NCBI GenBank assembly: GCA_007135435.1
Contig: SLIW01000239.1
Location: 1 to 6,418, forward strand
Reading direction: 5' to 3'
DNA length: 6,418 nt
Source: Natronomonas sp.
GTDB lineage: Archaea > Halobacteriota > Halobacteria > Halobacteriales > Haloarculaceae
The position numbers and the translations under genes are program-made. How positions within the stretch are numbered: the stretch's first letter is position 1; every line of letters starts with the position of its first letter. The notes under the pieces were generated by a model that searched no databases, had not been told where the DNA came from, and saw nothing but the letters and a program-made list of their open reading frames with translations. Shown here in pieces: positions 1-4,688 of this stretch.

Positions 1-32
1 GGTTCCGGTTCCGGTTCCGGCTCCGGCTCCGG
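1..32 (+). repeat. 6-bp tandem repeat encoding Gly-Ser
   Basis: Five consecutive hexamers, ggttcc three times then ggctcc twice, plus a trailing gg. They run from the left window edge, so the array may extend further left. The period is two codons, so copy-number change would leave the reading frame intact. The only differences between units are synonymous (ggt/ggc). Confidence 0.85.
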
Positions 33-87
33 TGTCGAGTCCACCGAGTCGCCCATCGAGCCGACCGTGGAGGGTGACGCGCCGTGA
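1..87 (+). CDS. C-terminal tail of the gene upstream of nuoCD, probably nuoB (partial)
   Basis: The + strand is open from base 1 to a TGA at 85-87. The 28 visible residues begin with an uninterrupted Gly-Ser alternation (about residues 1-11 of the fragment), followed by an acidic tail ending EGDAP. No catalytic part is visible, so identity rests on position: in haloarchaeal complex I clusters the gene directly before nuoCD is nuoB, the subunit holding the terminal 4Fe-4S cluster N2. The stop overlaps the nuoCD start in a GTGA, which fits the same operon and translational coupling. A Gly-Ser tail is not part of the conserved NuoB fold and would be a flexible, lineage-specific extension. The reading frame is well supported. 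The NuoB assignment is an inference from synteny. Confidence 0.6.
   Translation, partial: GSGSGSGSGSGVESTESPIEPTVEGDAP
69..77 (+). promoter_or_regulatory. Ribosome binding site for nuoCD
   Basis: GGAGGGTGA lies 6 nt before the GTG at 84 and closely matches the complement of the archaeal 16S rRNA 3' end. It supports GTG at 84 as the nuoCD start, and lies inside the last codons of the upstream gene, as expected for coupled translation. Confidence 0.65.
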
Positions 88-1760
88 GCCTGGAGGAGCC
101 CGAGCCCCTGGACGTCGGCGAGACCCTCGAGGGCGAGGTCGACTACGACGAGCTCGCGTCGCTGCTGGGCGATCGCGTCGTCGGCAGGGAGGAGCACGTC
201 AACGCGCCGGCGTTCGTGGTCCGTCCCGACGAGATCCGCGACGCGCTCTACGCGCTCCGGGACGAGGCGGGTTTCGACCACCTGTCGTGTCTCACCGCCC
301 AGGAGTACGCCGACCGCTACGAGTCCATCTACCACCTCCGGAAGTACGACGACCCGACCCAGGAGGTCGGCCTCGTCGTCCCCACCCCGAAGGACGAGCC
401 GCGGAGCCAGTCGGCGTCGCCGGTCTACACGACGGCCGACTGGCACGAGCGGGAGGCGTACGACCTCGTCGGCATCGAGTACGACGACCACCCGAACCTC
501 GAGCGGATCCTCCTCCCCGAGACGTGGCAGGGCCACCCGCTGTCGCTCGACTACGACCCCGAGCGGTCCCAGGTCGTCCCGTTCCGCGAGCACGCGAACC
601 CGATCGAGCTGGAGGGCGACCGCCACGACGCCGAGTCGGACACGATGTTCATCAACATCGGGCCGCACCACCCCGCCACCCACGGCGTGCTGCACATCAA
701 GGCGGTGCTCGACGGCGAGCAGATCGCCCACGTCGAGCCGGACATCGGCTACCTCCACCGCTGCGAGGAGCAGATGTGCCAGCAGAACACCTACCGCCAC
801 CAGATCATGCCGTACCCCGACCGGTGGGACTACACGGCGAACATGCTCAACGAGTGGGCCTACGCCCGCGCCGCCGAGGACCTCGCGGACATCGACGTCC
901 CGGAGTACGCCCAGATCCTCCGGACGATGGGCTGCGAGCTCAGCCGGATGCAGGGCCACTTCCTCGCGCTGGGGACGTTCGCGCTCGACGTCTTCGGGGA
1001 CTTCACCGCCACGTTCATGTACGCCTTCCGGGACCGCGAGCTCGTCATGGACATCCTCGAGGACCTGACGGGCCAGCGGATGATGTTCAACTACTTCCGG
1101 CTCGGCGGCGTCGCCTGGGACGTCCCCGAGCCCCGCGAGGAGTTCTTCGAGAAGGTCCGGGACTTCCTGGACGACCTCCCGGGGAAGGTCACCGAGTACC
1201 ACAACCTCCTCACCTCGAACGAGATCTTCCAGATCCGGTGTGTCGGCACCGGCGAGCTCCGCCCCGAGATCGCCAAGCAGTACGGCGCGACCGGTCCCGT
1301 CGCCCGCGGCTCGGGCGTCGACTACGACCTCCGCCGCGACGACCCCTACGGCTACTACCCCGAGCTCGACTGGGACGTCGTCACCGAGGACGGCTGCGAC
1401 AACTACTCGCGGCTGCTCGTCCGGATGCGCGAGGTCGAGGAGTCCGCCAAGATGATCGCCCAGTGTGTCGACCTGCTCGAGGAGTGGCCCGAGGACGAAC
1501 GCGAGATCCAGTCGAACGTCCCGCGGACGCTCAAGCCGGACCCCGACACGGAGGTCTACCGGGCGGTCGAGAACGCCAAGGGCGAGCTGGGCGTCTACAT
1601 CCGCTCGGACGGCACCGACCAGCCCGCCCGGTTCAAGATCCGCAGCCCCTGCTTCCACAACCTGCACACCCTCCGTGAGATGTCCGAGGGCGAGTACGTC
1701 CCCGACCTCATCGCGTCGCTGGGCAGCCTCGACATCGTCCTCGGGGAGGTGGACCGGTAG
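84..1760 (+). CDS. nuoCD: NADH dehydrogenase-like complex I, fused subunit C/D (NuoCD)
   Basis: A 558-residue fusion of the 30 kDa (NuoC) and 49 kDa (NuoD) subunits of the peripheral arm, which help form the quinone-reduction site beside cluster N2. The NuoC part ends in the family signature starting ERExYDLxGI (about residues 122-131) and continuing HPNLERILLPE. The NuoD part opens with GPHHPATHG at 193-201. By comparison with Thermus Nqo4 His38 and Tyr87, H200 and Y250 (in WDYTANM) are the expected quinone head-group ligands, and both are present. The C-terminus (SDG, KIRSPCFHNL, then GSLDIVLGEVDR) is the standard NuoD ending, so the protein is full length. The GTG start overlaps the previous stop and has a good ribosome binding site. 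Haloarchaeal complexes generally lack the NADH-oxidising NuoEFG module, so the electron donor is not evident. Cys227 sits where Thermus and E. coli carry Gly in the GYLHR region. Confidence 0.96.
   Translation: MSLEEPEPLDVGETLEGEVDYDELASLLGDRVVGREEHVNAPAFVVRPDEIRDALYALRDEAGFDHLSCLTAQEYADRYESIYHLRKYDDPTQEVGLVVPTPKDEPRSQSASPVYTTADWHEREAYDLVGIEYDDHPNLERILLPETWQGHPLSLDYDPERSQVVPFREHANPIELEGDRHDAESDTMFINIGPHHPATHGVLHIKAVLDGEQIAHVEPDIGYLHRCEEQMCQQNTYRHQIMPYPDRWDYTANMLNEWAYARAAEDLADIDVPEYAQILRTMGCELSRMQGHFLALGTFALDVFGDFTATFMYAFRDRELVMDILEDLTGQRMMFNYFRLGGVAWDVPEPREEFFEKVRDFLDDLPGKVTEYHNLLTSNEIFQIRCVGTGELRPEIAKQYGATGPVARGSGVDYDLRRDDPYGYYPELDWDVVTEDGCDNYSRLLVRMREVEESAKMIAQCVDLLEEWPEDEREIQSNVPRTLKPDPDTEVYRAVENAKGELGVYIRSDGTDQPARFKIRSPCFHNLHTLREMSEGEYVPDLIASLGSLDIVLGEVDR
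1745..1751 (+). promoter_or_regulatory. Ribosome binding site for nuoH
   Basis: GGAGGTG, a near-perfect Shine-Dalgarno sequence, lies in the last nuoCD codons, 9 nt before the ATG at 1761. It decides the nuoH start: the first ATG rather than any of the six in-frame ATGs downstream in the repeat, so the repeat leader should be translated. Confidence 0.75.
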
Positions 1761-2924
1761 ATGGCCGTCGAGACGTCCGTCGATATGGCCGTCGATATGG
1801 CCGTCGATATGGCCGTCGATATGGCCGTCGATCAGTCCGCCGATATGGCCGTCGACATGGCCGTCGCCCAGTCGGCGCCCCTCCCGGAGGCCATCGGCGA
1901 GTTCCTCTTCGGCGCCGAGCTGGGCCCCGGCCAGGAGTTCCTGGCGGCGTTCATCGGCGCCGTGATCGTCGGGACGCTCATGATGACGATGACGGCCCTC
2001 GCCGGGCCGTGGGCCAAGCGGAAGGTGACGGCGGCGTTCACCGACCGCTACGCGGTCAACCGGCTGGGCCCCTACGGCCTGCTCATCATCGTCGCCGACG
2101 CGGTCCGGCTCCTCTCCAAGGAGCTCGTCGTGCCGGAGGGCGTCGACCGGCCGGCGTGGGACCTCGCGCCGGTCGTGCTCGCGAGTTCTGCGCTCCTCGG
2201 CTTCGCGGTGATCCCGATGGGCAGCGGCATCCACCTCGCCGACCCCGAGGTCGGCCTCGTCTACGTCTTCGCCGTGGCCTCGCTGGCCTCCGTGGGGCTG
2301 GTGATGGCCGGCTACGCCTCGAACAACAAGTACTCGCTGCTCGGCGGGATGCGCGCGGTCGCCCAGAACCTCGCCTACGAGATCCCCCTCGTGCTCATCG
2401 CCGCGTCGGTCGTCCTCTTCGCCGGCTCGCTGCAGATGGGCGAGATCGTCGCGGCCCAGCAGGAGGCGCTCGTGACCGTCGCCGGGCTGTCGATCCCCTC
2501 GTGGTACGCCTTCGTCAACCCGTTCGCGTTCGTGCTCTTCCTCGTCGCGAACATGATGGAGGTCGGCCGCAACCCCTTCGACACGCCCGAGGCGCCCACC
2601 GAGATCGTCGCCGGCTACCAGACCGAGTACTCGAGCGTCTACTTCGTGCTCATCTACCTCGGCGAGTTCATCCACATCTTCCTCGGCGGCGCCATCATCG
2701 CGACGCTCTTCCTGGGCGGGCCGGCCGGCCCCGGGCCGGAGAGCATCGGCCTGTTGTGGTTCCTCCTGAAGATCTGGGCCGTGTTCCTGTTCACCCAGTG
2801 GGCGCGGTCGGCGCTGCCGCGGCTCCGCATCGACCAGCTCATCGAGATCGGCTGGAAGGGCATGCTGATCCTCGCGTTCGCGAACCTCGTGCTCACCGCC
2901 GTCATCGTGGGGCTGATCGCGTGA
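1761..2924 (+). CDS. nuoH: Complex I membrane subunit H (NuoH)
   Basis: A 387-residue multi-pass membrane protein that anchors the peripheral arm and forms the entrance of the quinone channel. Family signatures are visible: AVNRLGPYGLLIIVADAVRL then KELVVPEG (about residues 95-125), ASNNKYSLLGGMRAVAQN then AYEIPLVL in the middle, and EVGRNPFDTPEAPTEIVAGY then TEYSS towards the C-terminus. About eight hydrophobic segments are present, as usual for the family. It starts directly after the nuoCD stop with no intergenic base, behind a strong ribosome binding site. The oddity is the first 38 or so residues: an iterated Met-Ala-Val-Asp leader from a 12-bp repeat, with no counterpart in the conserved family fold. 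The conserved part begins near the PLPEAIGEFLF segment. The stop (2922-2924) overlaps a GTG start in another frame. Confidence 0.96.
   Translation: MAVETSVDMAVDMAVDMAVDMAVDQSADMAVDMAVAQSAPLPEAIGEFLFGAELGPGQEFLAAFIGAVIVGTLMMTMTALAGPWAKRKVTAAFTDRYAVNRLGPYGLLIIVADAVRLLSKELVVPEGVDRPAWDLAPVVLASSALLGFAVIPMGSGIHLADPEVGLVYVFAVASLASVGLVMAGYASNNKYSLLGGMRAVAQNLAYEIPLVLIAASVVLFAGSLQMGEIVAAQQEALVTVAGLSIPSWYAFVNPFAFVLFLVANMMEVGRNPFDTPEAPTEIVAGYQTEYSSVYFVLIYLGEFIHIFLGGAIIATLFLGGPAGPGPESIGLLWFLLKIWAVFLFTQWARSALPRLRIDQLIEIGWKGMLILAFANLVLTAVIVGLIA
1779..1874 (+). repeat. 12-bp tandem repeat in the nuoH leader
   Basis: Unit gtcgatatggcc, encoding Val-Asp-Met-Ala. Four perfect copies run from 1779 to 1826, followed by four diverged copies: gtcgatcagtcc, gccgatatggcc, gtcgacatggcc, gtcgcccagtcg. 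The period is four codons, so the frame survives copy-number change. Most units carry an in-frame ATG. With the first codon these are ATGs at 1761, 1785, 1797, 1809, 1821, 1845 and 1857. Confidence 0.93.
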
Positions 2925-3043
2925 ACCCCAACCAGAACCCGACCTCGAACCCGAACCCCAACCAGAACCCGACCTCGAACCCGAACCCCAACCAGAACCC
3001 GACCTCGAACCCGAACCCCAACCAGAACCCCACACGACCATGA
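2921..3043 (+). CDS. 40-residue Asn/Pro-rich repeat reading frame bridging nuoH and nuoI
   Basis: A GTG at 2921 overlaps the nuoH stop as GTGA and opens a 40-codon frame that ends at TGA 3041-3043, which overlaps the nuoI start as ATGA. The predicted peptide is almost entirely a decapeptide repeat, NPNQNPTSNP, ending in NPTRP; it has no charged residue until the Arg near its end and no membrane segment. I recognise no family. nuoI has no Shine-Dalgarno before its ATG, so ribosomes handed from nuoH across this frame would be one way to keep nuoI expressed despite the 115-bp spacer. The overlaps at both ends and the period of exactly 10 codons are seen directly; translation is inferred. Alternatively the stretch is an untranslated repeat spacer and the two overlaps are remnants of an ancestral nuoH-nuoI junction. 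Confidence 0.45.
   Translation: MNPNQNPTSNPNPNQNPTSNPNPNQNPTSNPNPNQNPTRP
2923..3030 (+). repeat. 30-bp tandem repeat between nuoH and nuoI
   Basis: Three perfect 30-bp units (2931-2960, 2961-2990, 2991-3020), flanked by partial copies at 2923-2930 and 3021-3030, about 3.6 copies in all. Each unit breaks into five hexamers, of which three are aaccc(c/g) and two are variants, so the 30-bp unit probably arose from a hexamer ancestor. Identity between units is complete, which points to recent expansion or active homogenisation. Confidence 0.95.
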
Positions 3044-3501
3044 TCGGACTCCTCAAGTCGATGGCGACGACGATGAAACACGCACTGGACGGCCAGAAGT
3101 TCACCGTCCAGTACCCCGAGGAGACGCCCGACGTCTCCCCGCGGTTCCGCGGCATCCACAAGTTCAGCCAGGAGCGCTGCATCTGGTGTCGCCAGTGCGA
3201 GAAGGTCTGTCCGAACGACACCATCCAGATCGTGATGGACGACCAGCGAAACGGCGAGCAGTACAACCTCCACGTCGGCCAGTGCATCTACTGCCGGCTC
3301 TGCGAGGAGGTCTGCCCCGTCGACGCGATCCTGCTCACCCAGCAGTTCGAGTTCACCGGCGACACCAAGGACGACCTCGCCTACAACATGGAGCAGCTCA
3401 AGAACGTCCCCTGGTACAAGGACATCGACCCCCTCGCGTCGCGCGAGCCCGACCGCGGCGGCTGGATCGGTGAGGGCGAGGGCGAGGTCGACTACCAGTG
3501 A
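3040..3501 (+). CDS. nuoI: Complex I iron-sulfur subunit I (NuoI)
   Basis: A 153-residue ferredoxin-like protein that carries clusters N6a and N6b and passes electrons to NuoB in the peripheral arm. Two complete 4Fe-4S motifs are visible: C47-x2-C50-x2-C53-x3-C57-P and C82-x2-C85-x2-C88-x3-C92-P. The N-terminal segment (IGLLKSMATTMKHALDG) resembles the usual membrane-associating helix of NuoI, and the sequence FRGIHKFSQERCIWC is typical of the family. The C-terminus ends in an acidic EGEGEVDYQ. The ATG is preceded by repeat sequence with no evident ribosome binding site, and overlaps the stop of the 40-codon frame as ATGA. No nuoJ follows, which is unusual for a haloarchaeal nuo cluster. Confidence 0.96.
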   Translation: MIGLLKSMATTMKHALDGQKFTVQYPEETPDVSPRFRGIHKFSQERCIWCRQCEKVCPNDTIQIVMDDQRNGEQYNLHVGQCIYCRLCEEVCPVDAILLTQQFEFTGDTKDDLAYNMEQLKNVPWYKDIDPLASREPDRGGWIGEGEGEVDYQ

Positions 3502-3541
3502 TCGGCTTTTGCGTACGTGGCCCGCGGCGAGCAAGATAGGT

Positions 3542-3589
3542 CACGAGAGGCACGCGGCACATCATTACTAGCGGAACGCGGCACACCAT
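3542..3589 (-). repeat. 24-bp direct repeat, two diverged copies
   Basis: Copies at 3542-3565 and 3566-3589 match at 19 of 24 positions. Read on the minus strand they encode MVCRVPLV and MMCRVPLV. Four of the five differences fall in third codon positions and are synonymous (GTT/GTG, CCG/CCT, CTA/CTC, GTA/GTG), and the fifth is Val/Met. The minus frame is open from 3622 to 3398, running antisense into the nuoI end. The pattern hints at past coding selection, but five differences are little evidence. Confidence 0.5.
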
Positions 3590-3650
3590 ACAGGCCACCG
3601 GAGACCCTGAAGACGCGTTCAACTCCCCCGGACGAGCTGGTGCTGTTCGG

Positions 3651-3707
3651 TTACAGCCAGTCGCCGCCGACGTACTCGACGCCGTCCAGGTCCTCCTGGG
3701 TCGCCAT
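3651..3707 (-). CDS. 18-codon minus-strand frame, possible gene remnant or small protein
   Basis: ATG at 3707 to TAA at 3651 gives MATQEDLDGVEYVGGDWL. Every third codon position before the stop is G or C and the peptide is acidic, typical of haloarchaeal coding sequence, in contrast to the surrounding low-GC gap. AGGAG lies just 2 nt before the ATG, closer than normal for a ribosome binding site. I recognise no family. It could be a true microprotein, the start of a truncated gene, or chance. Confidence 0.22.
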   Translation of the reverse strand: MATQEDLDGVEYVGGDWL

Positions 3708-3785
3708 CGCTCCTATCTCAGGATTGGTTCGCCATCCGATTCAAGGGGTGGGTGAGGACCTCTCCCGTCTTTCGGGATGTGAGGT

Positions 3786-3804
3786 TCGACGACGGCGTCG
3801 TCGA
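3786..3804. other. Small perfect palindrome (8-bp stem, 3-nt loop)
   Basis: tcgacgac and gtcgtcga flank a ggc loop. No T tract follows, so a terminator role is not supported. It may be an operator-like site upstream of the antitoxin gene, or a chance product of GAC/GTC-rich sequence. Confidence 0.25.
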
Positions 3805-3924
3805 CGATTCGACTCACGACCTGTTCGACAACCGTACTGCGGCCTATTCGTCCTCCGCACGTAGGACAGTATGTCGCTACTGTGGTCTTTGCACCATCTC
3901 CCCTTGGTGTGGACGACGCAACAC

Positions 3925-3932
3925 AGTTAACA
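3925..3932 (+). promoter_or_regulatory. Possible TATA box for the MNT/HEPN pair
   Basis: gttaac lies within an otherwise GC-rich stretch. Its TTAA (3927-3930) is centred about 25 nt before the GTG at 3954, the spacing expected between a haloarchaeal TATA box and a leaderless transcript start. No Shine-Dalgarno precedes that GTG, which fits leaderless initiation. No clear BRE element was identified. Confidence 0.35.
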
Positions 3933-3953
3933 GTCGACGTCGAACTGGTGGCC

Positions 3954-4247
3954 GTGCAAGATTCCGAGGCGATCCGGGAAACGCTCGCGGACCTGAAGCC
4001 GCGCCTGGCGGCGGAGTATCACGTCAGGGAACTCGGGATCTTCGGGTCGTACGCACGCGACGAGCAGACGGTGGGGAGCGATCTCGACGTCATCGTGGCG
4101 TTCGACGAGCCAGTCAGTCTCTTCGATCTCGTCCGGCTCGAGGACGAACTCGCCTCCCACCTCGGCGTTGACGTCGATCTCGTCACGAAGGACTCGCTGA
4201 AGCCCCGAATCAGGGATCACGTAGCCGACGACGTCGTGTACGTATGA
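3954..4247 (+). CDS. mntA: MNT-type nucleotidyltransferase antitoxin (MntA-like)
   Basis: A 97-residue minimal nucleotidyltransferase. With the GTG at 3954 as residue 1, the active-site pattern GS-x10-DxD is complete: G31-S32, D43 and D45, with a possible third acidic ligand at D75 in VDVDLVT. In characterised MntA-HepT systems this enzyme neutralises its HEPN toxin by transferring AMP groups from ATP onto a Tyr beside the toxin's RNase motif. The gene overlaps the downstream hepT-like gene as ATGA, the usual order and coupling. An upstream GTG at 3882 would give 121 residues, but the extra 24 lie outside the family fold and pass over a possible TATA box, so I prefer 3954; GTG 3948 is also possible. 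The gene appears intact although its partner is broken. Confidence 0.85.
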   Translation: MQDSEAIRETLADLKPRLAAEYHVRELGIFGSYARDEQTVGSDLDVIVAFDEPVSLFDLVRLEDELASHLGVDVDLVTKDSLKPRIRDHVADDVVYV

Positions 4248-4587
4248 CGGACGTCCTCGATCACATCCACGATATCCTCGAGGCGGCCGAGAAGATCCAA
4301 CGGTACACCGACGGGATGACGCGGGAATCGTTCATCGAGGACGACAAGACCGTCGACGCGGTGCTTCGCAATTTCGAAGTCATCGGTGAACCTCGAAGAA
4401 CGTCCCCCAACGAATCCGCGAGGAGCACGACGACGTGCCCTGGTCGGAGATGGCCGGGATGCGGGACAAGCTGATCCACGGCTACGCGACCGTCGACCTC
4501 GACATCGTCTGGACGACCGTGGAGACGGAAGTTCCAGCGCTGTCATCGCAACTCGACGCGGTCAGGAACGACCTCGAGCAGGAGTAG
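4244..4587 (+). pseudogene. hepT: HEPN-domain toxin (HepT-like) broken by a frameshift
   Basis: From ATG 4244 the frame is a convincing HepT start (MTDVLDHIHDILEAAEKIQR, later VDAVLRNFEVIGE) up to E49 (4388-4390). It then turns into Arg/Thr/Ser nonsense and stops at 4472-4474. Restoring one base just after 4390 (gaacctcg back to gaagcctcg, giving GEASKN) recovers a 114-residue protein: NVPQRIREEHDDVPW, then MRDKLIHGY, ending in LEQE at TAG 4585-4587. The HEPN RNase motif R-x4-H-x-Y (Arg 4462-4464, His 4477-4479, Tyr 4483-4485) lies after the shift, and the out-of-frame stop falls just before the His codon. As read, no active toxin is made unless ribosomes shift frame. A sequencing or assembly error is the main alternative. 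Confidence 0.85.
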
Positions 4588-4614
4588 CAGGACGGTCCTC
4601 GCTCCCGCCATCGA

Positions 4615-4638
4615 GGTCCGCTCCACGGTATGCGGACC
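4615..4638. terminator. Hairpin between convergent genes, possible terminator
   Basis: ggtccgc (4615-4621) pairs perfectly with gcggacc (4632-4638) across a 10-nt loop, in the 101-bp space between the hepT remnant and the converging symporter gene. Haloarchaeal termination depends mainly on T tracts, and none is evident here, so the role is tentative. Apart from this hairpin, 4588-4688 holds nothing I recognise. Confidence 0.3.
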
Positions 4639-4688
4639 ACTGGTTCGGCGACTCGTCCGCCGAGCGTTCGACGACAGGGGCAAGAGGG

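Larger units (their letters stand above)
3502..3925. other. Gap without a recognisable gene after nuoI
   Basis: Between nuoI and the antitoxin gene I see no gene of a known family. Composition is visibly lower in GC than the flanks, and codon-like G/C periodicity is mostly lost. A short T tract (ctttt, 3505-3509) directly after nuoI could end its transcription. The rest holds a two-copy 24-bp repeat, an 18-codon minus-strand frame and a small palindrome, listed separately. A plus-strand frame at 3517-3864 is open, but its product (Arg-rich, many Ser/Pro) looks non-coding. The gap could be the scar of an insertion or rearrangement that separated nuoI from nuoJ. Confidence 0.6.

Noticed and set aside
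32..1678. Long + strand open frame of 548 codons overlapping nuoCD
   Set aside because: Shadow frame: extremely Arg/Pro/Ala-rich with no domain, a by-product of GC-rich codons in the true nuoCD frame.
2009..2920. Long + strand frame leading into the NPNQNPTS repeat from within nuoH
   Set aside because: The part inside nuoH is an Arg-rich shadow of a clear membrane-protein frame. Only the portion from GTG 2921 is considered separately.
2923..3030. CRISPR array
   Set aside because: The units are directly abutting with no unique spacers, and the basic period is a hexamer-derived minisatellite.
2923..3030. Telomere-like sequence, since AACCCC/AACCCG hexamers recall eukaryotic telomere repeats
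   Set aside because: The array is short, lies between two genes of one operon and encodes a continuous reading frame; haloarchaeal chromosomes are circular.
2902..3534. 210-codon minus-strand frame with hydrophobic GFWLGFGFEV-type repeats
   Set aside because: It is the antisense of nuoI plus the 30-bp repeat; the nuoI frame has both complete 4Fe-4S motifs, so the antisense frame is taken as a by-product.
3517..3864. 115-codon + strand frame in the gap after nuoI
   Set aside because: Composition is Arg/Ser/Pro-rich with no haloarchaeal codon bias, and no recognisable domain; probably open by chance.
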